Of a stretch of DNA of 12,444 nt, positions 6,097-12,444 are shown one piece after another. This DNA is from Gemmatimonadota bacterium. Its GTDB lineage: Bacteria > Latescibacterota > UBA2968 > UBA8231. Position numbers and translations under genes: made by a program. Location of the stretch: NCBI GenBank assembly GCA_009845645.1, contig VXZF01000214.1:1-12444 (forward strand). The letters run 5' to 3'. Positions within the stretch are counted from its first letter, which is position 1, and every line of letters begins with the position of its first letter. The notes beneath the pieces were generated by a model that was given only the letters and a program-made list of their open reading frames with translations, did not search any database and was not told the DNA's origin.

Positions 6097-8118
6097 TCAG
6101 GGGGATGTCCCCGCCCGGCGTAGCTGCTCGGCAGTTTCGAAGGCGGTCTGGGCCAAATCTCGTCGCCCAGTGCGCATATAGAGTACGCCCAGATTGTAGT
6201 GGGCTATAGCCACATCAGGTTCGAGTTGCAGGGCTCGGCGCAGTGCCTCTTCGGCAAGGGAGTGCTCGCCCCGCTGCAGATACAAGGCTCCAAGATTGCG
6301 GTGAGCAGCGGCAAATTCTGGATCTAGATCTACAGTATGCCGCAAATGCCGGATCTGCTCGTCCTGACGTCCTAGACGATGGCAGGCATTAGCCAAGGCG
6401 TACAAACCTTCGGCTCGTTGCTCTGCTTCTACAGCCGTAGCGAAAGAGCCATAAGCCCGCAGATAGTCCCGCTGGTCCAAGTAGAGGTAGCCCAGATAGT
6501 AGTGGCCTTCGTATTGAATGGCGGGTCGGGGATCGTTGGTAAGCGTCTCAAGGAAGAGGACTTTGGCTTCATCGAAGCGCTGCTCCCCGCGGAGAAGATT
6601 GCCCAGATTGAGCCGGGCCCGGGTGTGATCAGAGGCCAGAGCGAGGGCTCGGCGATAAGCCGTTTCAGCTTCGCGAGGCCGCCTCTCCGCTTCGTAAACC
6701 GCGCCCAGACTGCTGTAGACATCTGCATCGGGACCGGCTTGGAGCGCTTGCAAATAGGCCCTCTCGGCGCGGTCATATGCTTGGTTGCGCATGTGAACCT
6801 GTCCTTGGAGCCAAGCAGAGCGCAGATGATCCACCTGTGCGGGGTCAACTCCAGTATGCCCCAGTGCAAGAGCAGCACCCAGAATCAGCGTCAAGGCCGC
6901 ACTGCGCCGCCACTGGTGCTCCTTTAAACTGAGGGCACCTTGGCGGAGAGCTTCGGCGGCGAAAATCATCAGAAAAGGCACCGCGGGAAGCCGATAGCGA
7001 GCACACACCGTAAAGAGCAGCCCCGAGACCAAGTAGGATAGTCCAAATCCGTAGAGCAAGCCGTATTGGCGCCATCGGTTCCAGTTCCACACCAACCCCA
7101 CCAGAGCTAGAGGCGCAACAATGCCAAAGCCGAAAAGGTTCAGGTAACTCAGGCGGGAATGCGCCTCGTAAAAGTGGATATCAACGCTCACCGGTATTTC
7201 AAAGGCGTGCCAGAACAGTCTGAATTTGCGGTAGAGCAACTGGAGATAGGCGAGCGGCTGGTCGACAATGAAGTCGAGGCCCGCACTCAGATAGAACCGG
7301 CCTCTGTCGGCTGACGAAGCGGCCGTATCTGCTTGATAGGGCAGTATTTCGAGACGTTGCCAGTCTATCCCCTGGCGTGCATACGGGGTGCCATCAGCCG
7401 CCGGGTTGTTGCCCATGTAGAAGCTCCAAGCCCCTTGGGAAGGGAGCGGCGTGCCTTGGACGAGGCTATTATGGATCAGAAAAGGAGCTAGAACAGCGCA
7501 GAGTCCCACGCAGAAAGGCACCAGTAAGCGGGATCGAGTCCGGTGATAGAGCCACCAGAGGGCCACCGGCACCAGTAACAGGGTATTGCTGCGCGTCTCG
7601 ATTAATAGGCCCAGTAGCGCTCCAGCACCAGCGGCCGACCAATAGCTAGGCCGGTCGGTGCAACGCACCAGTTGGATCACCAAAAGTAGTTCGATGAAGA
7701 TGGTCAGAGTGGTGGCCAGCAGTTCGCCGTTGTAGAGGATAAAGGGCCAGTACCCAACTGCCATCAGGCCGGTTAGCAAAGGGGTAGGAGTAGGGAAAAA
7801 GCGACGGGCAATAGCGTAGAGGAGGACGCAGGATAAAGCTCCGAGGACGGCCTGGAACAGACGCGTGGCCACGAGCCCGGCTCCGCCCAGCTTGAGCAGA
7901 GCCAACAGCGCGGGATAGAGCGGACCGTGGACATAGGTGCGGTGAGTGGTGAGCCACCAGTCCCCTTCGATCAGGGCTTGAGCTAGATAATCGTACTCTT
8001 CAGCATCGAGAATCAGGGTGTGAAAGTAGAGTGCATCGCGGATTTCGACTAGGTAGGCTAGGCGCAGAATCAGGGCCAAGAGAAAAAGAGCGACTATATA
8101 GCGGTTATTTGTGAACAT
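6097..8118 (-). CDS. GT39-like membrane glycosyltransferase with C-terminal TPR repeats
   Basis: A 673-aa integral membrane protein of the GT-C fold (PMT/ArnT-like, GT39 family). Such enzymes transfer a sugar from a polyprenyl-phosphate carrier on the periplasmic side. Around 10-11 hydrophobic helices fill residues 6-422. The first periplasmic loop has the acidic motif LDAEEYDYL (D38, E40, E41) expected to bind the donor phosphate/metal, followed by HGPLYPALLAL (64-74), typical of the family. Residues about 435-669 are about seven TPR repeats (LGAVYEAERRPREAETAYRRAL, NLGALYLQRGEHSLAEEALR-type). ATG 8118 is chosen; an in-frame TTG two codons upstream (8124) would give 675 aa, and neither start has a clear Shine-Dalgarno sequence. 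The acceptor is unknown: protein, lipid A-like or glycan. The gene diverges from a parvulin lipoprotein gene and converges on the secreted-protein array. Confidence 0.9.
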   Translation of the reverse strand: MFTNNRYIVALFLLALILRLAYLVEIRDALYFHTLILDAEEYDYLAQALIEGDWWLTTHRTYVHGPLYPALLALLKLGGAGLVATRLFQAVLGALSCVLLYAIARRFFPTPTPLLTGLMAVGYWPFILYNGELLATTLTIFIELLLVIQLVRCTDRPSYWSAAGAGALLGLLIETRSNTLLLVPVALWWLYHRTRSRLLVPFCVGLCAVLAPFLIHNSLVQGTPLPSQGAWSFYMGNNPAADGTPYARQGIDWQRLEILPYQADTAASSADRGRFYLSAGLDFIVDQPLAYLQLLYRKFRLFWHAFEIPVSVDIHFYEAHSRLSYLNLFGFGIVAPLALVGLVWNWNRWRQYGLLYGFGLSYLVSGLLFTVCARYRLPAVPFLMIFAAEALRQGALSLKEHQWRRSAALTLILGAALALGHTGVDPAQVDHLRSAWLQGQVHMRNQAYDRAERAYLQALQAGPDADVYSSLGAVYEAERRPREAETAYRRALALASDHTRARLNLGNLLRGEQRFDEAKVLFLETLTNDPRPAIQYEGHYYLGYLYLDQRDYLRAYGSFATAVEAEQRAEGLYALANACHRLGRQDEQIRHLRHTVDLDPEFAAAHRNLGALYLQRGEHSLAEEALRRALQLEPDVAIAHYNLGVLYMRTGRRDLAQTAFETAEQLRRAGTSP

Positions 8119-8252
8119 AGACAAGACGCAGGCAGCGAGTGTCTGTTCCTCGACAATGGCAAAAAAGTTGGCTTTATTGGGTGTTGTAAATTGTAAATTT
8201 CGTCTCTAGGTTGATGCCTTAATATGCGGCCCTAAAGACATTGGAGAAAATG
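8119..8252. promoter_or_regulatory. Divergent intergenic region with tandem TTGTAAA repeat
   Basis: This 134-bp spacer must carry promoters for both the minus-strand glycosyltransferase and the + strand parvulin lipoprotein. It has an AT-rich core with two head-to-tail TTGTAAA heptamers (8184-8190 and 8191-8197) followed by TTT. TTGGCT (8168-8173) lies 17 nt upstream of the second heptamer and is the best -35 guess for the + strand gene, but the -10 match is poor. No good consensus promoter is seen on the minus strand. The direct repeat could be a regulator site; this is inference. Confidence 0.35.
8243..8246 (+). promoter_or_regulatory. Ribosome binding site that decides the lipoprotein start
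   Basis: GGAG sits 6 nt before ATG 8253 and only 3 nt before ATG 8250. An in-frame TTG at 8241 overlaps this Shine-Dalgarno sequence, so initiation there is unlikely. The site favours ATG 8253, with 8250 as second choice. Confidence 0.7.
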
Positions 8253-9998
8253 ATGAAATACCTAAGCCCCAAGGCAATGATACGCCTTGTATCTACCGCG
8301 ACAAGATGGGTGATCGGGACGGCGCTGCTGGCTATTTTGTGGGCTGGGTGCGCTGAGCAAAAGGAAAAAGCCTCCCAGCCGCAGGCAGAACTCGTCACCA
8401 CTCCAGACTCGACGGCCCAGTGGAAACTGGAATTGGCTCGGGTGGGAGACCGATCCATCACCGCTGGTCAGCTACGGGCGTTCTACGGCAAAATCCCCAA
8501 TTACCTCCAGAGCGACAGTGAAGGACTAGAGAAGGAACGCAACCATTTGCAGACGCTCATCGATATGGAGTTGCTGCAGTTGGAGGCCAAGGAGCAAGGG
8601 ATAGATCGCCTGCCAGCCTTCATCTATAAGATAGCCCAGTACAGGAAGGAAAAACTTGTTGGCCTCTATCAGATCAAAAAGATCAAGGTGCGAGTCTCGG
8701 GACAGGAGGTCAATGATTACTTCCGGGAACAGGAATTGGCGCGCAAGGTCCGCTTTGCTCAACTCATCACCACCAGCGAAGACAGCGCTTGGTCCGCACT
8801 GCGCGAGATCACCTCGGGGCGAGATTTTGGGGAGGTGGCCGAGCAGTGGTCCATCCACGAACCAACAATGGAGCAAGGAGGAGACACCGGTCGGTATGTC
8901 GGCAAGCTGGATATGCCGCCCTATCTGCGTACGCCCCTCTTCGCGCTTGAAGCAGGAGAAGTGAGCCAGCCCATAGACATCGGTGGTCATTTCGCCCTTT
9001 TCAAGGCTCTGGATTCAATCGAAACCGGGCTAGACGCCGAGCAATTCCAAAATATCTACCGCCAACTCTTCATCGAACGCACCGTCGGAGCGAGGGCTGC
9101 CCTGACCGACAGCCTCAAAAAAGCCCTCAAACTCGAAAGGGACCAGCGGGGGTTGGATGCCTTCTCGGCGGCAATGCACAGGGGAGCCACCTCTGGGGAT
9201 GAAGAGGTGCGGGCCATTGTTCTCTACCGCTATGAAGGAGGAACGATCACCGCCGGAGATGTATTCGATGCCGCCAGTCAACTCAAATACAAAACGCTGG
9301 ACTTGCGCAACAAAGAGGCCGTCATCGAGTATGCCGAAGGCACCTTGGCCCCCGATGCGCTCTTTGTCGAGGCCGCCCTGCGGGAAGGCCTAGATCGGGA
9401 AAAGGAAGTGACGCAATGGCTGGCGAGGAAACGAGAACAGGAATTGGTCGTGCAGTTGCGCGTCCAAGTATTGAAGGAGCGCGTAAGCATTTCCGCAGAG
9501 GATATCCGCCGGGAATACGAAGAAAATCCCGACCGCTACATGAAGCCCGACCAGATCGAGATCCAGGAAATCCTCGTCGCCACCGAAGAGGAGGCCAAGG
9601 ACTTGCTCGAACGCCTCCGGCGAGGTGAGTCCATGAGCGACTTGGCACGCCAGTACTCCAAACGCCCTCCAGAGCTGCGAGATGAGGAGGGCCGACGGCG
9701 TTTTACGGTTGCGGCCGTAGCGGTGTACGGACGCTTGGTAGCGGCGGCCCGAAAAGCCCCCGTGGGCCAGTTGACTGGGCCGCTCCAGGTGCGCGAGGGA
9801 TACTCCATTTTCAAGGTATTGTCCCGCGAGCAGCAGCAGGCCTCCTTTGAAGAAGCCAAAAAGCGAGTGCGGGCCACAGTCAACTGGATCAAGAAACAGC
9901 AGGTGTTTGAGCAATTCTTGGCCGAACTGCGGACCAAATACGCATCACAGGTCGAGGTCCGAGAGGACAACCTGAAACGCGTCCTTACCAGCGGCTAG
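8253..9998 (+). CDS. SurA/PpiC-like peptidyl-prolyl isomerase lipoprotein with two parvulin units
   Basis: A 581-aa periplasmic foldase, probably lipid-anchored. The N-terminus is basic, then hydrophobic (IGTALLAILWAGC), with C33 as the likely lipidated cysteine; W at -3 is atypical for a lipobox. The protein repeats one plan twice. Unit 1 has a SurA N-like helical region (about 62-162, starting ARVGDRSITAGQLRAFY) and a parvulin domain (about 163-256) with the conserved GGDTGRY turn at 209-215. Unit 2 has a helical region (about 326-430, YRYEGGTITAGDVFDAA) and a parvulin-like domain (about 433-525) whose glycine-rich turn is replaced by ELRDEEGRRRF (474-484), so it is probably inactive and used for binding. 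A basic, helical tail follows. SurA/PrsA relatives chaperone exported and outer-membrane proteins. The next glycosyltransferase starts 66 bp downstream on the same strand, so an operon is likely. The exact ortholog is not claimed. Confidence 0.87.
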   Translation: MKYLSPKAMIRLVSTATRWVIGTALLAILWAGCAEQKEKASQPQAELVTTPDSTAQWKLELARVGDRSITAGQLRAFYGKIPNYLQSDSEGLEKERNHLQTLIDMELLQLEAKEQGIDRLPAFIYKIAQYRKEKLVGLYQIKKIKVRVSGQEVNDYFREQELARKVRFAQLITTSEDSAWSALREITSGRDFGEVAEQWSIHEPTMEQGGDTGRYVGKLDMPPYLRTPLFALEAGEVSQPIDIGGHFALFKALDSIETGLDAEQFQNIYRQLFIERTVGARAALTDSLKKALKLERDQRGLDAFSAAMHRGATSGDEEVRAIVLYRYEGGTITAGDVFDAASQLKYKTLDLRNKEAVIEYAEGTLAPDALFVEAALREGLDREKEVTQWLARKREQELVVQLRVQVLKERVSISAEDIRREYEENPDRYMKPDQIEIQEILVATEEEAKDLLERLRRGESMSDLARQYSKRPPELRDEEGRRRFTVAAVAVYGRLVAAARKAPVGQLTGPLQVREGYSIFKVLSREQQQASFEEAKKRVRATVNWIKKQQVFEQFLAELRTKYASQVEVREDNLKRVLTSG

Positions 9999-10064
9999 CT
10001 CGGAATCCTCCCCGCCCCGCAAGAGACGGGTGATTGGGCCAGCCTCGGCGGGAAAAGGCACCAA

Positions 10065-12206
10065 ATGTCAGAGAAGAACGCAGGGCGCATCCCCTTCAGA
10101 TGGGGTGCGGGTGCCATCCTGTTGCTGGCGCTGGCACTGCGCTGGCCAGTGCCCACACCCGCCTGGACCCATTTCGACGAAATTGCCTTCATAGTCCTGC
10201 CGCTGGGTTTCTGGAGCGGCGATCTCAATCCCCATTACTTTAACTACCCCACCTTTCACTTCTACCTTAGTTCCCTTTTGTACCTGCTCTACTATCTGGC
10301 GACAAGCGCCGAATCAGTAGAGCAGTTTGTGGCCTATCACCTGCTGGTGGACGGCCGCGATTTGCTGGCGCTAGTGCGCGGGGCCAACACCCTGCTGGCC
10401 GTTGTCACAGTAGGGGCTGTCGCCTGTCTGGGACGGCGCCTCTACGGCGTCAGAGAAGGGCTCTTGGCTGCCCTGATCCTAGCGACCATGCCGCTAGCCG
10501 TGCGTTTTGCCCATCTGGCCATCGTAGATACACCGGCTGTTTTCTGGGCCGTGATGGCCCTGTTGTGGGCCGTGCGGGCCCGACAGGAGGGGCGCGTGCG
10601 AGACTTTCTGGCGGCGGGTATTTTCACTGGCTTGGCCGGGGCGACCAAGTACCCGGCGGGCCTAGTGGCAGTACCTGTGGCCACGGCGATTTTACTGGGG
10701 CGACCTTGGCCACAAAGGCGCAGCATCTGGGTCGGCAGTGGGGCTGCGTTGAGTTTTGCCTTAGCCACGCCTTTTGTCTGGCTCGACGCCGGGCAGTTTT
10801 GGAGCCATTTCGCCGATATGGGACGGACCCATTTGCTGGCCGAGTCGAGCACAGAGGAACAGGCGTGGCTCTACCACCTGCGCTATACCTTGCGCCACGG
10901 TCTGGGCGCGGTAGCTGCCGTGGCCGTAGCCCTGTCCCTGCTCTGGAGCGTTCGCCAGCGGCAGTGGCAGGAACTCGTTTTGCTGGCTGGCATCGTCCCT
11001 TTGGCCGCAGTTCTCGCGCTTGCTGGCTCCACTTTTATGCGCTATGCCCTACCCCTTGCCCCCCTGCTGGCCTTGCTCATCGGACGTTTGGTCGGGATGG
11101 GATGGAAGTATCCTCTGGTAGGTGGCTTGGTCACCCTGATCCTAGTGGCCGAGCCCCTGTACGCCTCGCTCCGCACTAGATCCCTACTCAGCGGGCAAGA
11201 CACCCGCGTAGAGGCTCAGGTCTGGCTCCAGACTCACCTTCCCCAGTACCAGCGCCTGATCCAATTGCCCTCAAAGTGCGGCCAGATCCAGGTGCTGACA
11301 CCCGAGCGTGTGCAGGTGCGGCAGACCCACTACCTGCAGAGCTACGGCAGCGAAGCATTGCTACAAGCGTACGCCTTACTAGCCCAGCGAGAGGACCTGC
11401 CGCCTCTGTATCTAAAGACGAATAGGGAGAAGATGCAGCCGACATCCCAGGGCAGCGCTAGTACCCCGGTCGTCATCGTCCACTATCAGCATCCAGTGTG
11501 CCCCGACGAGGATATACCGTCCGCTTTCCAACCCCTCATAGAGACGAGTCAATGGCAGAAAGTCTTTTCACCAGGTCGGGTGGAATCGGCTATTTTCGAC
11601 CGAATGGACTGGTACTTTTTGCCGATTGCGGGATTTGAACAAGTAGCAAAGACAGGACCTGTCGTCTGGCTAGACACGCTCTCTGTGAACGGAACTTCGG
11701 TGCGGATAGAGTCCCGTTCCTACTTTGAGGCACTACACTGGGTTTTGCGCGGTCACCAAGCTAGGGCCAAAAAAGATTGGACAGGTGCCCTGCAGGCGTA
11801 CCACCGGGCCTTGGAAATTGCACCTGTGCCCGAGGAATTGATCGGCCTAGAAGTGGGACGCTATCTCTACACCCAGTTGGGGCGGACCTATGCTCAAGTG
11901 GGCCAGCTAGAGCAAGCCGTGCGCTTTTTGGAGCAGGCCACAGCGCTGAAGCCGACGTACCGAGAGGCATACAACGAACTCGGGGTGGCATATGCCTCCT
12001 TGGGAAACCTAGAAAAAGCCGTAGAAACTTGGGAAGAGCTGGTCGCGTTGCACCCAGATTTTGCCCCGGCTTACTTCAATCTAGGCCGGGCCTTGTGGCA
12101 CTTAGAACGGCGTCAGCAGGCCCGTGCGTACTGGCAGAAGGGGGTAGAATTGGCACCCAGTCATCCATCGGCGGGCCGAATACAGCAGTTGGAGGGAGAG
12201 GGTTGA
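10065..12206 (+). CDS. Second GT39-like membrane glycosyltransferase with TPR repeats
   Basis: A 713-aa GT-C membrane protein (PMT/ArnT-like). About 11-12 hydrophobic helices span residues 14-366. The first loop carries THFDEIAFI (acidic pair D38-E39) and NYPTFHFYLSS, the usual donor-site signature for enzymes using polyprenyl-phosphate sugars. Unlike the minus-strand relative, a soluble domain of unknown type (about 380-545) separates the membrane part from the TPRs. Four or so TPR units occupy about 553-699 (LEQAVRFLEQATALKP, LGVAYASLGNLEKAVETWEELV). The ATG has AAAAGG 6 nt upstream. It probably shares a transcript with the parvulin lipoprotein 66 bp upstream. A periplasmic TPR domain could hold the acceptor or a partner; this is inferred from topology, not shown. 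The substrate is unknown. Confidence 0.9.
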   Translation: MSEKNAGRIPFRWGAGAILLLALALRWPVPTPAWTHFDEIAFIVLPLGFWSGDLNPHYFNYPTFHFYLSSLLYLLYYLATSAESVEQFVAYHLLVDGRDLLALVRGANTLLAVVTVGAVACLGRRLYGVREGLLAALILATMPLAVRFAHLAIVDTPAVFWAVMALLWAVRARQEGRVRDFLAAGIFTGLAGATKYPAGLVAVPVATAILLGRPWPQRRSIWVGSGAALSFALATPFVWLDAGQFWSHFADMGRTHLLAESSTEEQAWLYHLRYTLRHGLGAVAAVAVALSLLWSVRQRQWQELVLLAGIVPLAAVLALAGSTFMRYALPLAPLLALLIGRLVGMGWKYPLVGGLVTLILVAEPLYASLRTRSLLSGQDTRVEAQVWLQTHLPQYQRLIQLPSKCGQIQVLTPERVQVRQTHYLQSYGSEALLQAYALLAQREDLPPLYLKTNREKMQPTSQGSASTPVVIVHYQHPVCPDEDIPSAFQPLIETSQWQKVFSPGRVESAIFDRMDWYFLPIAGFEQVAKTGPVVWLDTLSVNGTSVRIESRSYFEALHWVLRGHQARAKKDWTGALQAYHRALEIAPVPEELIGLEVGRYLYTQLGRTYAQVGQLEQAVRFLEQATALKPTYREAYNELGVAYASLGNLEKAVETWEELVALHPDFAPAYFNLGRALWHLERRQQARAYWQKGVELAPSHPSAGRIQQLEGEG

Positions 12207-12215
12207 AATTTTTCT

Positions 12216-12243
12216 TTGTACTTAGACTTTTTGCTCGTATATT
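12216..12243 (+). promoter_or_regulatory. Candidate sigma-70-like promoter before the last gene
   Basis: TTGTAC (12216-12221), a 16-nt spacer and TATATT (12238-12243) give a fair -10 and a weak -35 in an AT-rich stretch just after the glycosyltransferase stop. Transcription from here would include the structured leader that follows. Confidence 0.3.
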
Positions 12244-12269
12244 ACCGAACTAAGTATCCGTAGAATGTT

Positions 12270-12322
12270 TAAACAGTCAGGAAGAAAGGAGGTCTTATAG
12301 CCTGATAACTAGGCACTGTTTA
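12270..12322 (+). promoter_or_regulatory. Possible structured 5' leader with SD-like loop
   Basis: Three nested inverted repeats occupy 53 nt: TAAACAGT/ACTGTTTA (12270-12277 and 12315-12322), CAGG/CCTG (12278-12281 and 12301-12304), and AAGA/TCTT (12282-12285 and 12293-12296). Together they form 16 possible base pairs, with a 10-nt bulge (12305-12314) and a 4-nt bulge (12297-12300) on the right arm. The apical loop is AAGGAGG (12286-12292), complementary to the 16S rRNA 3' end, yet no start codon follows at a useful distance. It does not match any riboswitch consensus I know. Regulatory function is inferred; the complementarity is seen. Confidence 0.4.
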
Positions 12323-12371
12323 TGCAAAATTGAGCAGACAGATGAATCGGCTTTTCAATCCAATACCTAAC

Positions 12372-12377
12372 AGGAGG
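12372..12377 (+). promoter_or_regulatory. Consensus ribosome binding site
   Basis: AGGAGG lies 8 nt before ATG 12386. It is by far the strongest Shine-Dalgarno sequence in the window and fixes the start of the final gene; high expression is plausible. Confidence 0.85.
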
Positions 12378-12385
12378 TTAAGGTA

Positions 12386-12444
12386 ATGAAACTGATTCGT
12401 TGCTTTATGGTTTTAGCACTCGTGGTCGCCGGCACTAGTATCGG
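12386..12444 (+). CDS. Start of an exported protein, cut by the window edge
   Basis: Only 19 complete codons are visible: MKLIRCFMVLALVVAGTSI. A basic start (K2, R5) followed by a hydrophobic run ending in small residues is a typical signal peptide, so the product is probably exported. The consensus AGGAGG upstream makes the start secure. It follows the TPR glycosyltransferase by 179 bp and likely has its own promoter and structured leader. Nothing can be said about the mature protein. Confidence 0.7.
   Translation, partial: MKLIRCFMVLALVVAGTSI

Noticed and set aside
8119..8124. TTG 8124 as start of the minus-strand glycosyltransferase
   Set aside because: It adds only two residues before ATG 8118 and has no better ribosome binding site, so the ATG is preferred though not proven.
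8241..8252. TTG 8241 as start of the parvulin lipoprotein
   Set aside because: The TTG overlaps the GGAG that serves as ribosome binding site for ATG 8253, leaving no room for initiation at the TTG.
10011..10052. GC-rich inverted repeat (CCCGCC with GGCGGG) between the lipoprotein and second glycosyltransferase genes, as a terminator
   Set aside because: No T run follows, the loop is 30 nt, and the right arm abuts the ribosome binding site; read-through in an operon is more likely.

Overview
The window looks like chromosome of an uncultured Gram-negative bacterium, probably from the FCB side of the tree (Latescibacterota-like or a related candidate phylum). This is an inference from protein style: secreted proteins ending in a FlgD/CHU_C-like Ig domain, a parvulin lipoprotein with two SurA-like units, and GT-C transferases fused to TPR repeats. 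No rRNA or housekeeping marker is present to settle the taxonomy. I see no tRNA, CRISPR array, insertion sequence or phage gene. Apart from the last gene, which runs off the right edge, the genes look intact.

Left half (1-6027): a leader with a possible hairpin is followed by three tandem paralogous genes on the + strand (193-2079, 2110-3993, 4144-6027; 628, 627 and 627 aa). Each encodes a secreted protein with a signal peptide, a discoidin-like (F5/8 type C-like) domain, a conserved beta-rich middle and a C-terminal FlgD-like Ig domain. Each has exactly two cysteines, flanking a short hypervariable loop in the discoidin-like domain. The array is mosaic. Genes 2 and 3 share a nearly identical 135-bp 5' cassette, while other segments pair gene 1 with gene 2 or gene 1 with gene 3, which suggests conversion between copies. 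Genes 1 and 2 are 30 bp apart and probably co-transcribed. Gene 3 has its own 150-bp leader, rich in palindromes and resembling the gene 1 leader.

Right half (6028-12444): a minus-strand GT39-like membrane glycosyltransferase with C-terminal TPRs (6097-8118) converges on the array. It diverges, across a 134-bp spacer, from a + strand pair: a SurA/PpiC-like lipoprotein (8253-9998) and a second GT39-like/TPR glycosyltransferase (10065-12206). After a 179-bp leader with a possible structured RNA that displays a Shine-Dalgarno-like loop, a further exported protein begins at 12386 and is cut by the window edge.

A plausible but unproven reading is an envelope module: variable secreted binding proteins, a periplasmic foldase for exported proteins, and two polyprenyl-sugar-dependent transferases that glycosylate protein or envelope glycan. 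Adjacency is the only evidence for the functional link.
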